This document shows positions 1 to 10,657 of a stretch of 64,000 bases of DNA, in pieces (positions within the stretch are counted from its first letter, which is position 1; every line of letters starts with the position of its first letter). Made by a program: the position numbers and the translations under genes. The notes under the pieces are model-generated. The model was not told the DNA's origin. It saw only the letters and a list, made by a program, of their open reading frames with translations, and ran no database searches. The stretch lies in the NCBI GenBank assembly GCA_003049465.1, contig PYSS01000139.1:27728-91727 (forward strand), in the 5' to 3' direction. The DNA comes from Magnaporthiopsis rhizophila. Its lineage: Eukaryota > Ascomycota > Sordariomycetes > Magnaporthales > Magnaporthaceae.

Positions 1-1084
1 TTATTGGTGAGTTGGTGGAATGATGATGATGAGTTTGAACTGGATGTTTGGCGACACAACGCACAAGTCTTTATATCTCCAGGGCCTCCACCAAAAACGT
101 TGAGGTATGGCAGGATTACACGGCAAAGATTCGTTTACAGGCGTAGTAAGTATTTTTGACATGTGTGTAGGCATGTGAGCCCTCCTGAGGCATTGCCAGA
201 TATCGCCGCTCTCGCCTTGGGAGTAAGCCACGGAGCGAAGGACAATGGTGACACCATCCAGAGCTTGCTTCTTTGCATATGCTGACTTGGGCGGCTCACC
301 AATCCTCGGGTATCGCGCCCGCGGAGAGGCTTAGTCTTTGACTGGTCTTACCCCCTCGTGTGGTGGCTGAATATGCATATTCGTTCCAGCTTCTAAAGGG
401 TAGGTATTCAGCTGGACCAGGCGCAGTTGTGTGGTTGCATTTGGCTTGCTAGGTAGGACACCCATGTTTGAGCTTTTGGGGCTGGGTTAATGCGCCGCCC
501 GCCTGCTCCGATTCGCAAAGGGACCAGTCGGACGACTTCCAAGCTGCAAATGCGAGGCGGCGATGCGTCGCAAAAGAGCAAATTGGGTGTGAAGATAATG
601 ATGTTGTCGTATATCCGCCCCACTGGGTGCTGTTTACCTAAGTCAGGCACAGTATTGAATGCTTTCGGGCAGTGGGGGAGATTAGCTGGTGCCTGTTTTG
701 CACTGCGCCTTTTGGAGGCACATCAATTTCCCTTCTCGAATCCTTCAAGCCTCATTGCTTCACAGCCGCCGTCCCCTATGCGCCAACGCGTGTGTTTATC
801 GAGGTAACACTGCAGCTCTGGGCTGGACAGCTCCTGCGCGACACAATTGATGTCAGCACAGCTGCGGCAAGCCCAGCCGCGAATAAAAGGGTGAAGGCTC
901 CCATGTTTCACCAACCCCGCCCCTCCCCTCACTCAAAACCTCCCTGCCTTCCCACCTCCCATCTACCTACCACCTAGATACCAGATATCCGCCTACACAT
1001 ACCTGGCATCGTCCTATCTGCCTGCCTTCCTCCTCGCTTACGAAATCTTGCTTCATCTCCAACTCGACCTTCACATTCCACGCC
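1..1084. other. Intergenic region with CT-rich leader
   Basis: I see no supportable gene here; the open frames are short and lack domain character. The last part, about 905-1080, is pyrimidine-rich with stacked C/T runs. It follows an AATAAAAGG element near 883. This looks like the promoter and 5' leader of the gene starting at 1085. Confidence 0.5.
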
Positions 1085-1492
1085 ATGTCCGACCCCGTCC
1101 CCACCCGCGAGGAGTATCTCGCCAAGCCAGAGATCCAAGCGGTGCTCGACAAGCGCCCAGAGATCAAGGCTTTCATCGACAAGTATTCCTTCATCATACT
1201 CGGCCGCGAGGCGTACGAGGCCGAGTCTAAGTCTGTCAGCGAGCGCGAGGACGACGAGGTTTTTGAGTACGAGAGCAAGCCCTTCCCCGAGATGGTCCTC
1301 ATCCAGATGTACCGCTACAGTACCCGGCCGGACGCCAACCCCGACCTCCAGAACCAGCGCCTCTTTGCCGCGGCCGTCATCAACGACGAGCACATTGAGA
1401 AGCGCTTCCAAAACTCAGCCAAGGGCCCTGCCGACGGAAACCAGTACGACGATCCGGACGGATGCCTCATGGAGGTGTGGAAGGGGAAATAA
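1085..1492 (+). CDS. Hypothetical 135-aa protein, single exon
   Basis: This is a small acidic protein that I cannot assign to a family. It begins MSDPVPTREEYLAKPE and ends LMEVWKGK before TAA. It has no signal peptide and no membrane segment, and charged helical stretches (KRPEIKAFIDKY, ESKSVSEREDDE) are interspersed with short hydrophobic blocks. A cytosolic or nuclear location is therefore inferred. The codons are strongly C/G-ending like the recognised genes of this window, and a typical pyrimidine-rich fungal 5' leader precedes the ATG. These are the reasons for calling it real. The context, with the HET gene downstream on the same strand, gives no functional hint. Confidence 0.65.
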   Translation: MSDPVPTREEYLAKPEIQAVLDKRPEIKAFIDKYSFIILGREAYEAESKSVSEREDDEVFEYESKPFPEMVLIQMYRYSTRPDANPDLQNQRLFAAAVINDEHIEKRFQNSAKGPADGNQYDDPDGCLMEVWKGK

Positions 1493-2434
1493 ATGGGCCG
1501 TACTTTTCCAGGTCGGCTGGGGGTCGTATCGATTAGGGCGGCCTGCATGTGGAGCCGCCCACTCACACCTACCCGACAGTCCTGCCGTGGGCGAGTGATC
1601 TCCGTGTAGATAGTTGGGCCCAGCCTTGCCTCCACAGATCCCTCCAAATGATGCGCTAGATGGCAAAGTCCAATATAGATTCACGACAGAACATAAAACG
1701 AAGAAAATTTGAGCTTTCGACCTTGACTATTTCAGGATCGTGTCGCATCAAATTGGTTCGCAACTGCCTACATTCGCCGCGTTGTGGTCCAGATTCGCTG
1801 CGTCTGTGACGGAAACCAGCCGCAGGAGGCGAATGCCACTTAATTTACGGACGTCCAATAACATCCTGGTGGCTTACATAGTGCATGCGAGATGGAGGAA
1901 ACCCCAAGCCCTGACAGCACCGTGGTGATGCTTCAATGCTGGCAGCCGACCCTGCCCACCATCACATTTCTTGCGGTCCGTATGCTAACAGCTGCAGCTC
2001 AGCTGGTAGAGGCGACCTCTCGGTGCAAAGAAATGGCCATATACATACGCCCCGAACGCCACAGCGCTTCCAGAGTTTCCCTAAAGCTAGAATAGATGAA
2101 ATCCATTGGAGGTGCCATTTTTTTCAGCTATCCGGATTCGGATACCGTGTCCAAGCAACCATAGCCATGACTGCGGCTCAAGCTTGGTGCCTAGCTCATG
2201 GAGGTAGGTATTTATCTACGTCCCCTCTTCTCGCTCCGTGGGGCGATCGCTGTCCCTAGATCACGCTAGGTGTGTTATGAGCAAGAAGCCACAGCGCAGT
2301 GGTAGTTGCTCCATTGCCACCAGATCCCCAAAATACGCCCGCGCGTCCGGGATATCCTGCCGCATCATTTGCAACTTCTCAGCCCTTCCCTAGCTGATGT
2401 GAAAGCCCTAAGAGAGAGGAAACAAAACATCATC
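1493..2434. other. Intergenic region before the HET gene
   Basis: No gene is supported. The piece around 1990-2020 (AGCTCAGCTGGTAGAGG) resembles a tRNA A box, but no B box follows. The frame of the downstream HET gene is open back to 2306, but the fungal start is placed at 2435. Confidence 0.4.
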
Positions 2435-5400
2435 ATGTCACGCCCCACCCCGGCCCCGCTGACCAAATACTCCTATCAAGACAACCCAAAGGAGAACATA
2501 GGATTCATTGAGGTTCAAACTGAAATTGACATGGACGACAGATACAGCAAACTCCCCAAGTTCGGCGACCCCGAGGTGAAGAAGTTCAGCTACGACAGGC
2601 TGAGCAACATGCACAAGCGTATTCGCTTGCTCACTCTCAACTCTGGGGCCAAAGAGACCAACGAGGTTGAGTGCCGACTGTTCGAGGGCGAGATCAGCCA
2701 AGGCAAGGTGCTGCGCGTGGAGAACGGCGGTGTTCTGGACGAGGTTGTTTCGTACGAGGCGCTCTCCTGGTCCTGGGGAACGCGAGAGCCCAGGTACCAG
2801 GTGCTGATCCGCAAGGGTGATGAGCGACACGAGAAGGAAGCGAGCCCCGATCTCGTCTGGGCCCTTCGTTATTTGCGCTACCCGAACAGAGACCAAGTGC
2901 TCTGGATAGACGCTTTGTGCATCGATCAAAAGAACGTCGAGGAGAAAAACCACCAGGTTCAGATGATGAGCCAGATCTACAGCTACGCCGATAGCGTGTG
3001 TATCTGGCTGGGCTTGGACGACCGCAACACCCGCATGGCCATCAAGTTCATCCGGAGAGAAATACTCAAGCTCGAGCAGTTCGACGCTCTCTGCCAGGAC
3101 CCAGCAAACTCTCAGAAATGGCAAAGCCTGTTGCTGCTGATGCAGAAGCCGTGGTTCTTCCGCCGATGGGTGGTCCAGGAGATTGCGCTGGCCAAGCGGG
3201 CGACCATTTATTGCGGCCCGGACCAGATTGACTGGAAAGACTTCTCGGTGGCAGTTGAGCTGTTTGTCGAGGTCGAGACGGCCACGCACCGGCTGAGCGA
3301 GGTCATGAAGAAGGACCCCGACTTTTACCATGTGCCTGGGTGGTTTGAATACGTGAGCGCGCTTGGGGCGAGCCTGCTTGTCGAGGCAACGGGTATGATC
3401 TTCCGCTACTACAAGTCGAAAGCGCCTCCGAAGTTCCCGCCGAAAACGGTTGCGACTGCAAATGGCGGCACCCCAAAGACGCAGCACGACGGATCCACCG
3501 AAGAGTCGGATTCTGACCTCCACCGTTCGTTCAACTACGACGACATACCCTCCGAGTCGGAAGACGAAGGGCCGGGGGGCAAAGCGGGTGGCGGCGGTGC
3601 CGTTACCAGCGATGGCACGCCGGCCGCGCCGCCGCCAGGCGCTCTTGATGCCGGCAATTCCCAGAAATCGACGAGTGAGAGAGAGCCGGACCCGCCCGAG
3701 GACCCCATCTCTCAGCGGCGACCTTTGCTCAGTCTCGAGTACCTCGTGTCGCGTCTGTCCATCTTCGAGGCCACCGAGCCCCGCGACGCGATCTACGCTC
3801 TACTGGCCATCGCAAACGACGGCTACCCTGCCGCCGAAGGATCAGGGGACGACGCGCTGAACTCGCTGCACGCCTTTCTGGGCAGCCCGGCCGGCCAGCA
3901 GAGGCAGAAGGCGTTCCCTGTCGACTACGGCCGCTCGTACGCCGACGTGTGCCAGAATTTTATCGAGTTCTGCATTAAGAAAACGAACAACGACTTCAGC
4001 GTCAGGGGTGGGAGCTGGACACGGGAGAGGACGGACAGGACACGGGCAATGGACATTATATGTCGGCCCTGGGCGCCTGAGCCGAAGCCCGGCCTTTCGA
4101 TACGGTTCAACAGCCCGAAGAAGAGCACGGATGTGGGCGAGTACTGGAAAGACCATTACAAGAACCTCAGGAAAATCCGGCGGGACGCTTGGAATGCGTA
4201 CGAGGAAAGGGCCGAAAAGGAGAAGAAGGAACCCCGCACAAAGAAAGAGTTCTTTGACCCGCCGTGGAAAAAGTATTTTCCCAAGACGAACCAGCACAAC
4301 AATGGCGAAGCCGAAGACGAAGTCGAAGCCGCAAAGCTGCCCAGTTGGATACCCCGACTAGCGGGTGCGCCCTTCGCGATGCATAACCAAGCAGGCGTGC
4401 ACATCATGAAGATGGGGCGCAAGAACGCGGACCCCCTGGTCGGCTTTCCCAACTCGCAGCGCAACTACGACGCCGCGCAGGGGGTTGACGTCGACATGGA
4501 GACGCTGAGTTTCCGCAAGAACCGCCGTTTCGGGACCCACTCCATGTTCATCAAGGGCTTCATCCTCGAGAAGATCAAGTCGACGGCACATCCGTCACAG
4601 TCCGGAAACATACCTCAGGAATGGCTGAATATGGCAGGATGGCAGATCAAGGACTTTGGCGACCCCGCCAAAGACAAGGGACCTCCAGACGAGTTCTGGC
4701 GCACGCTTGTTGCCGACAGAGGGCGGGACAGCAGGAACCCGCCATACTACTACAAGAAGGCGTGCAAGGAGTCCATATACAAGGGCGGCCTGCAGGGCGG
4801 GTCCGTAAACACATCGGACCTGATCAACAACGAGCGCAACTCCATCGTCGCCCAGTTCTGCCGGCGCGTCCAGGCCGTCATCTGGAACCGGTCAATGGTG
4901 AAGACAGACCAGGGGAACCTCGGCATCACGGCCAAGGGTGTCAGGCAGGGCGACCTCGTATGCATCCTCTACGGCTGCACCGTCCCCGTCATACTTCGGG
5001 AGAGGAAGAAATCGCAGGAGGAGCAGGACGAGGACAGCGGGGACGAGGAGATGATGCAACACGTCGAGAAGATAATGCGGCGCGGCATGGCGACAATAAA
5101 GAGCAACAGGAGGCGCAAAACGGCATACGAGGGCATCCCCGCAAGTCGTGATCGGGATTGGAAGCAAAGACCCAACAAGGGGGGCCAGAAAGAGATCAAC
5201 AAGGGGGGTCAGAAAGAGATAAACTGGGTAGGGACCGACGGGAGGCCAAGATGGAGCAAGGAGCAAGTGGCGAAGTGGCTGAGGGATTACAACAAGAAAC
5301 TGGACCGGAACGGGCTAGGGCCCAATGACCAAGGCCGCCGGAAATCTCAGGGTTCTGATTGTCGTCACAGCAAAGGACAGAGCGACGCCAGAAGAATGGA

Positions 5401-6229
5401 CAAGAATGACGACTCTCCAAGGCCATCGAGGGCGCCACGCGACGTCTACTACGAGTTTCTAGGCGAGTGCTATATCCACGGCATGATGGACGGCGAGGCC
5501 ATGGCACGCAAGGCGGGTTCGGAGGAGGCGGAAGCCGAAAAATGGAACCAGTTCACCCTCATTTGCAAGGATCGAAAGGAACAGGCACCGGCTGGAGGGC
5601 CTAAAGACACGAATAAGAAGGCAAGCAAGGTGGTGCTGCCAGACGAGCTCAAAAAAGAGGCAAAGGAGGTACAGGACCACATCACCGAGCGCGCCGAGTA
5701 CCATGAGAAACGGAAGGAGATATACGAGGCCAAGGTGCTGGAGTGGGTAGAGCGCGAAAAGAACCTGCAGAAGTGGGAAGAAGAGCAGCGCGAAAAGGAA
5801 AGGCTGGCCAGCATGGACTGGGCCGCGGCCAGGCCTCCATACTCGCGACCATCACTCTGGACGCCAGGCGCGCCAAGCAGGACGTTTTCAAGGCAGGCCA
5901 CGCTGCCGACCAGCGCCTTCGGCTTGGGTATCCAGACGGCGCAGGAAGAGATCGACGGAGACGAGGACGGGGCCGAAGGGGCCCCGGTTGGCGAGGGCGG
6001 GAGCCACTCGAAATGGCACACGGCCAAAAGCGAGGTGAAGAGTCCCGAGCCGCTCGACCTGCGGCGCTTTAGCAGCATAGACGGAATGCAGGCGGAGTGG
6101 CGGCCGAAGGAGGCGCCCGAGTGGCTGCGCAGACGGGCCGAGGCGAGGCCGGAGGAGCAGGCCGAGAAGGACGGGTGGGACTTGTTCAGGGACAAGATGC
6201 TGTGCGACACTATTTTCGAGCTGAGGTAG
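2435..6229 (+). CDS. HET-domain protein (heterokaryon incompatibility type)
   Basis: Single-exon protein of about 1264 aa. The HET domain (PF06985) spans roughly residues 104-255. It shows the three expected blocks: SYEALSWSWGT near 105, LWIDALCIDQ near 156 followed by QMMSQIYSYADSVCIWLG, and WFFRRWVVQEIALA near 240. HET domains trigger programmed cell death when incompatible nuclei share a cytoplasm, or serve in innate-type recognition; that role is family knowledge. A second conserved part of such proteins (PSWIPRL, then GDLVCILYGC, then YEFLGECYIHGMMDGEAM near 1010) is also present, so the family architecture looks complete. It is inflated by low-complexity inserts: Gly/Pro/acidic at about 345-430, Lys/Glu-rich at about 850-990, and a charged tail. 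The frame is open upstream to 2306, but ATG 2435 follows an A-rich leader and fits better. The trigger partner is unknown. Confidence 0.9.
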   Translation: MSRPTPAPLTKYSYQDNPKENIGFIEVQTEIDMDDRYSKLPKFGDPEVKKFSYDRLSNMHKRIRLLTLNSGAKETNEVECRLFEGEISQGKVLRVENGGVLDEVVSYEALSWSWGTREPRYQVLIRKGDERHEKEASPDLVWALRYLRYPNRDQVLWIDALCIDQKNVEEKNHQVQMMSQIYSYADSVCIWLGLDDRNTRMAIKFIRREILKLEQFDALCQDPANSQKWQSLLLLMQKPWFFRRWVVQEIALAKRATIYCGPDQIDWKDFSVAVELFVEVETATHRLSEVMKKDPDFYHVPGWFEYVSALGASLLVEATGMIFRYYKSKAPPKFPPKTVATANGGTPKTQHDGSTEESDSDLHRSFNYDDIPSESEDEGPGGKAGGGGAVTSDGTPAAPPPGALDAGNSQKSTSEREPDPPEDPISQRRPLLSLEYLVSRLSIFEATEPRDAIYALLAIANDGYPAAEGSGDDALNSLHAFLGSPAGQQRQKAFPVDYGRSYADVCQNFIEFCIKKTNNDFSVRGGSWTRERTDRTRAMDIICRPWAPEPKPGLSIRFNSPKKSTDVGEYWKDHYKNLRKIRRDAWNAYEERAEKEKKEPRTKKEFFDPPWKKYFPKTNQHNNGEAEDEVEAAKLPSWIPRLAGAPFAMHNQAGVHIMKMGRKNADPLVGFPNSQRNYDAAQGVDVDMETLSFRKNRRFGTHSMFIKGFILEKIKSTAHPSQSGNIPQEWLNMAGWQIKDFGDPAKDKGPPDEFWRTLVADRGRDSRNPPYYYKKACKESIYKGGLQGGSVNTSDLINNERNSIVAQFCRRVQAVIWNRSMVKTDQGNLGITAKGVRQGDLVCILYGCTVPVILRERKKSQEEQDEDSGDEEMMQHVEKIMRRGMATIKSNRRRKTAYEGIPASRDRDWKQRPNKGGQKEINKGGQKEINWVGTDGRPRWSKEQVAKWLRDYNKKLDRNGLGPNDQGRRKSQGSDCRHSKGQSDARRMDKNDDSPRPSRAPRDVYYEFLGECYIHGMMDGEAMARKAGSEEAEAEKWNQFTLICKDRKEQAPAGGPKDTNKKASKVVLPDELKKEAKEVQDHITERAEYHEKRKEIYEAKVLEWVEREKNLQKWEEEQREKERLASMDWAAARPPYSRPSLWTPGAPSRTFSRQATLPTSAFGLGIQTAQEEIDGDEDGAEGAPVGEGGSHSKWHTAKSEVKSPEPLDLRRFSSIDGMQAEWRPKEAPEWLRRRAEARPEEQAEKDGWDLFRDKMLCDTIFELR
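5174..5221 (+). repeat. 24-nt tandem direct repeat inside the HET gene
   Basis: Two adjacent copies of a 24-nt unit (5174-5197 and 5198-5221) differ at only two bases. In frame they encode NKGGQKEI twice, near residue 914 of the HET protein. The repeat lies in a Lys-rich linker between the conserved parts of the protein. Confidence 0.9.
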
Positions 6230-6883
6230 ATAGATAGATATATGGAAGCGACGAAAGTTCAATCGGACCAAAAACCGGCCCCGCAGACCGCGCGCTCGTA
6301 CGCCGGTGTGTGGGCATCCAGTCCGTCCGAGCCGTTCGTTTTCGAAACGTCCTTCGAGGGGCGGAGATGTGTAACGTCTGGGGGGCAGGGCGACATTCGA
6401 CGGTTTAATTTGGTAGCCAACCCGCCATGGAGCCCGGGGTTCTAATGACTCGTTCCCGCCCTGATCGCCCGCCAAGTTTGGTGGCATAGCTGTGGATTAC
6501 AGGTGCACCACGCCTCCCCAAAGAACGGCTGAGACTGCTATTTTGCAGCAGGGGCCCGCCACCCTTGTTCCCCAGACACAAACGTAGCGGCAAGACGCTT
6601 TGACGCATGAAGAACAGAACGTCAGCTGCCTTCACTCATGCCTCTGCTAAAAGCGTCGAAAGCAGGAATAGCAATTGCCAAAAGAGGGTCTCCTGCAGAA
6701 CCTATAGACGATGCCACTTGGCACCACCGTTGAGACGCTTGTTCCAGAGAAAATGGTGTGAGAAGACAGGTATATATAAACACAGTCTCCCGCTTGTTTC
6801 GGTAGACTTTTTTTTTTTTTTTTTTTTTTTTTCGGCTTCATCAGGTCCCCACCCAACACCCCCCTGCACTGCTTTTTTCTATC

Positions 6884-6917
<34 letters not shown>

Positions 6918-6977
6918 TTTTGCTTTTTTCCTTTTGTTATTTTCTTTTGTCACACCCTCTTTCTCAACACCGCCGCC
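6230..6977. other. Intergenic region with two long T tracts
   Basis: Contains T25 (6808-6832) and T28 (6887-6914) in the sense-strand leader of the small secreted protein gene. The leader is otherwise C/T-rich. No gene is supported before the TATA-like element at 6771. Confidence 0.6.
6771..6780 (+). promoter_or_regulatory. TATA-box-like element
   Basis: TATATATAAA lies about 200 nt upstream of the ATG of the small secreted protein gene. It is followed by the pyrimidine-rich stretch usual for fungal transcription starts. Position and match are suggestive only. Confidence 0.45.
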
Positions 6978-7259
6978 ATGCAGCTGTGGCCCACCATCTT
7001 CCTCCTGGCCGGGCTGGCCGTGGCCGCCCCTGCCGCCCTCGAGGCCCGCGACCCCAATCCCGTCGAGCGCAGCGAGGACGCGCTCGAAAAGCGCGCGCCT
7101 TCCCTCGGAATTGTCCGCGGCAAAGACGGCACCGCCTGCAGATCGGACGCATGCACGGGCAGAGAGCGGCCGCCGCCAAAGTGCATTGGATTTGGAAATA
7201 GGTGCAAGCTGCGACGCGACGTTAGCGATGAGCAGGCCGCCGGGGTCCAGAAGCGCTAG
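6978..7259 (+). CDS. Small secreted 4-cysteine protein with propeptide-type KR sites
   Basis: A 93-aa protein starting at ATG in a GCCGCCATG context. Residues 1-17 form a signal peptide (hydrophobic ILLAGLAVAA-type core, cleavage near APA). An acidic stretch (EARDPNPVERSEDALEKR) then ends in a Lys-Arg pair near residue 38, a likely Kex2-type processing site. After that comes a basic segment with exactly four cysteines spaced C-x4-C-x9-C-x6-C, then LRR, and a C-terminal KR. This prepro-peptide layout is that of secreted fungal peptides such as effectors or antimicrobial-like peptides, but I do not recognise the family. No function is claimed. Confidence 0.72.
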   Translation: MQLWPTIFLLAGLAVAAPAALEARDPNPVERSEDALEKRAPSLGIVRGKDGTACRSDACTGRERPPPKCIGFGNRCKLRRDVSDEQAAGVQKR

Positions 7260-8011
7260 CCCCGGCGCAACCTGCCCAGGGAGGCTCCCGCCGTCGATCC
7301 CTGAGTACAACACTGGGCTCAAGGGCTATTAGAGGCCGGCCGACTTGTTTTGTTGTTACGTCGCTAGGGCAGTTGGGCCTGACCACACAACCCACACTTT
7401 TTTTTCTGGTTCGCCTACCTAGCTTTTTCAATGTGTTCGAGGCGTTGGTCTACAGTTTTTTTTTTTTTTTTTTTTTTTTCTGTTTTGTTAGTTCTTCTGT
7501 CTTCTGTTCTTGGTTAATCTTGCCGCACCTGCCCAGTTCGACGGCATTGCCGGCGGCTTTTTTTTTCGCCAGGTTCTCAGGTTGCCTGTCCTCTTAGATC
7601 TATAACAGCGCTCCTGCCCCGCATCTATGAGCTCTGCGTGGAAGGAACGAATCGAATCTCTGGTTACCGGCGCCTTACTCTGCCATCTTCCAACACATGG
7701 ACGTTCCTGACTATCTGCTATTGACGGATTACCTAAGCGAGACGGTCCTCGTGCCTGAGGCCGTTGATCACTTGGCGATGTGACACGCAGGCAGCCACAT
7801 CCAATTTCCGTCACCGTCTACAAAATGAGTGTTGGTTCCTTCGCCCAAATCTCGGCAAAAATGGGGGGCTGGTGGCCTTGCAGAGGGAGCGGTTGCCTGA
7901 AATTGCTGCCAAGAACATGCCTTGTGTCAACATGACCTTTCTTAATTCCATTGTCGAGCTTCCACGTTCCAGCAGATAACTCGCCTGGGCCATCGATTGG
8001 TAAACTGCTCC
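7260..8011. other. Intergenic region
   Basis: Contains T24 at 7456-7479 and C/T-rich DNA. No gene is supported. Confidence 0.5.
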
Positions 8012-9654
8012 ATGGCGGACACTAAAAAGATGCCGTCAACGCCGGCTCCGGGGTCGGCAACGCCACCAGCCCTGCCGACAGCCCCTGTCTCGCCGCCAGA
8101 CCCAGCGCGCACAGCTGAAGACAAAAAGAGCCAGCCGGGGACGCCACCGTCGCCGCTGAGCTCCGCCGTCCGGACGCCATCGCGGTCTCCGTCGCCAGAG
8201 CTACCGCAAACAACAACAACGACAACAACAGCTGGGTCGCGAGGTCCCAGCCTCGGCGAGGCAGCCAATCATGGACGTGATGCGGTCAGCACCTACCCGG
8301 CTCCCGCCCATCCCCACAACCTCACCTACGCGAGGTCCGCAAGCCTCGTGAGCCTCGACGACGAGAGCGTCGTCGAAGCCGCGAACCCGACGCTGGCGGA
8401 ACGGCTGGCTGTTGCTGACGGGCACTGGGCCTGGAAGGTCGGCATCCGCGCCTCCGTATGCATCGTGGCGGCGGTCGGGGTCGGGTGCGCCGTGTGGATC
8501 ATGGTCAGGGCAATCCCTATGGAGGCCGATGGCTGGACCGGGGCATATGTGTACGACTGGATACCCGCGTTTGTCGGCCTGGTTGTGGTACGATGGCCAA
8601 CAAAACATCCCGATATGCTCCGTTTTGGTAAAGCACGAATCTGACGAAACCAAAACCTTCGCGACAAAAGTTCGCCGTGTCGGTCGTGTGGGGAACGGCC
8701 GACATGCTGGTCCGCTTCAGCCGCCGCTCGCTTCGGCCGATACACCCCGGCGCCGTCGTCGGTGTGGACCTCATCATTTCCATAATCCTTGTCTGCCTGC
8801 TCTACTTCTCGATCCCGGCGGCCAAGACCGTGGCCGGGTTCGGCAGCAACCCCGAGCGCATGCGCGATCCCGTCACCCACTGGCTGTACGACGGAAACTA
8901 CTTCCTGAACCGGACCACCGACACTTGGGAGTACCGCATACACAGGATATTCCCAGACCAAAAGTTCATGGAGTGGAACGCCACCTCGGGCCAGTGGTAC
9001 GCGCCCAGCGCCATCCCGGGCTACAAGGTCCAGCGCACCTGCCGCGGCGTCTGGGACTACGGCTTCGTCGACTGCGCGGCGCAGGACGCCTTCGTCAACG
9101 GCATCTGGCGCCAGAAGCCCACCCGGCTCGCCGTCGACGTCACCCTCTGCGTCGCCGAGGCGCTGCTGCTGGCCGGCCATTTCGCCCTGTTCGTATGGGC
9201 CTGCGTCGACTGTGCGCATCGCAACCGCGTCAAGCCCGCGCGCGCCCTCGCCCGCCAGATGATCGCCGACATGGCCGACCGGGGCGAGCTCCTGATCCCC
9301 GACCGCGGCCGTCGCCGCGGCGTCGCGCCCCAGCCCGCTGCCTTCACCCCTGTGCCCGCTCACTTGCTGCGGAGGCGCCGCCGCCATGGCGAGGGAGGGC
9401 AGCAGCAGCAGCAGCAGCAGCAGGACCACGACCCGAGCCACTGGGAGTCGCTGTACGGGGCATACGACCCCGTCGACAGGCCGGGCGGGGACGACGGGGC
9501 GCAGCGGCGGCCGCACGTGCCGTTCCAGCAGGCGCCCTATGTCTTGCCCTACGGACGCGGCACGCCGGGATGGCGATCAAAGCCCAGGCCGGTTTACGGT
9601 GGGCCACCCGCTCTTCCGGCGGTGTCGGAGGGGGAGGCTGGGCGGTATGCTTAG
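8012..9654 (+). CDS. Predicted four-TM membrane protein
   Basis: Two exons, 8012-8587 and 8671-9654, are joined in phase 0 across an 83-nt intron (GTACGA donor, CTGAC branch near 8641, AAAAG acceptor). The product is 519 aa. Residues 1 to about 130 are Pro/Ser/Thr-rich and probably disordered. Four hydrophobic segments follow: ASVCIVAAVGVGCAVWIMV, WIPAFVGLVVFAVSVVWG (spanning the splice junction), VVGVDLIISIILVCLLYF, and CVAEALLLAGHFALFVWAC. A loop of about 100 residues between TM3 and TM4 carries Trp/Tyr and a few Cys. The C-terminal tail is long, with a short polyQ run encoded at 9400-9423. The topology resembles generic fungal four-TM proteins, and I cannot name the family. Continuity of TM2 across the intron supports the model. 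Confidence 0.75.
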
Positions 9655-9875
9655 TCAAAAACTAGGGCTTGAACCGATACATAGTGACAATCACAACATT
9701 GGTCCAAATATAAGGTGACCTCACCCCCAGCCGACCAAGCCAGGATAAGTTGTATTACGCTGAACAGCCAGATAGCCGCCGAACCACATAAATCCCCCGC
9801 TTTGATCCCCAGTATTCTCTTCCCCTTAATCCTAAATCCTCTCTCCATCACATATCCGATTTTTGAACCGCATCT

Positions 9876-10363
9876 CTACTGGCCCGGCTTGAGCACGCAC
9901 TTGTCACGACCACGATCCTTTTGGTTCGGGTCGCAGGAGAGCTTAGTGTTGAGGACGCAGGTCAGACCGACACCTGTGAACGATGGTCATGTTAGCATAT
10001 CTATCAATATATATATAATCGTCCATCCGAGAGGAGACAGAAAAAGGGAGAAAAAAAAAACTTACAGCCCTCACGGCTGCGGGCCGCCGGGATGCAGCGG
10101 GACGGGCCGCCGTTGTTGCAAATGTCCTGCCTCAGGTTGACGCCGTGGTTGCAGCATCCGCCGTTGGCGATGGTGCGGCCGTTGTTGTCGGTAAAGACGG
10201 CGGGCGCGGCGCGTATCGCCAGCGCCGCCGGGTCCGGCACCAGGTCCTCCTCCCTGATCTCGATCAGCTCCCGGGGCACGTTTCGGACGCTCTCGTTGTC
10301 GATGATGGCGGCCGATCCGACGGCCGCTAGGGCGAGGAGGACGGTAGAGATGGAGAACCGCAT
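9876..10363 (-). CDS. Small secreted 8-cysteine protein
   Basis: Two exons on the minus strand, 10066-10363 and 9876-9973, joined in the codon for a Cys. The donor is GTAAGT directly followed by a T run; the acceptor is TTCACAG. The product is 131 aa. Residues 1-19 are a signal peptide (MRFSISTVLLALAAVGSAA). A propeptide-like acidic stretch follows, then a C-terminal half with eight cysteines: an adjacent CC pair and six spaced Cys (x10, x7, x9, x4, x7, x11). The spliced frame adds the last four cysteines and ends KCVLKPGQ, which is a strong argument for the intron. Size, secretion signal and even Cys count fit the effector-like small secreted cysteine-rich class. I recognise no specific family. 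Confidence 0.75.
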
Positions 10364-10429
10364 TTTTTTCGTTCTGGTAAGAGATGGACGATATGATGTG
10401 GAGGGGGTGGGGATTAAGTGAGGTTTCTT

Positions 10430-10461
<32 letters not shown>

Positions 10462-10651
10462 CAATTGTGTGATGAATAAAATAAAGCAAGACTAGCCGTT
10501 CCTGACGTTGGTCTTGGGCACACAAGAGAAGAGAAGAAGCCGGCCAGCGGGAGCAAAAACAAGGAATGGGAGGTTGAGGAGTTGGCGGTGGGTGGTGGAT
10601 GAAGAGAGCAAGACACAAACCATCATGAGAGCCACCGGATCCTCAGCATGC

Positions 10652-10657
10652 TTTATA
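10652..10657 (-). promoter_or_regulatory. TATA-box-like element for the 8-Cys protein gene
   Basis: TATAAA on the minus strand, about 290 nt upstream of the ATG at 10363. It is separated from the ATG by the long homopolymer run. This is a plausible but unproven core promoter element. Confidence 0.35.

Noticed and set aside
1990..2040. tRNA-like A box (AGCTCAGCTGGTAGAGG)
   Set aside because: No B box or acceptor stem follows at the needed distance.
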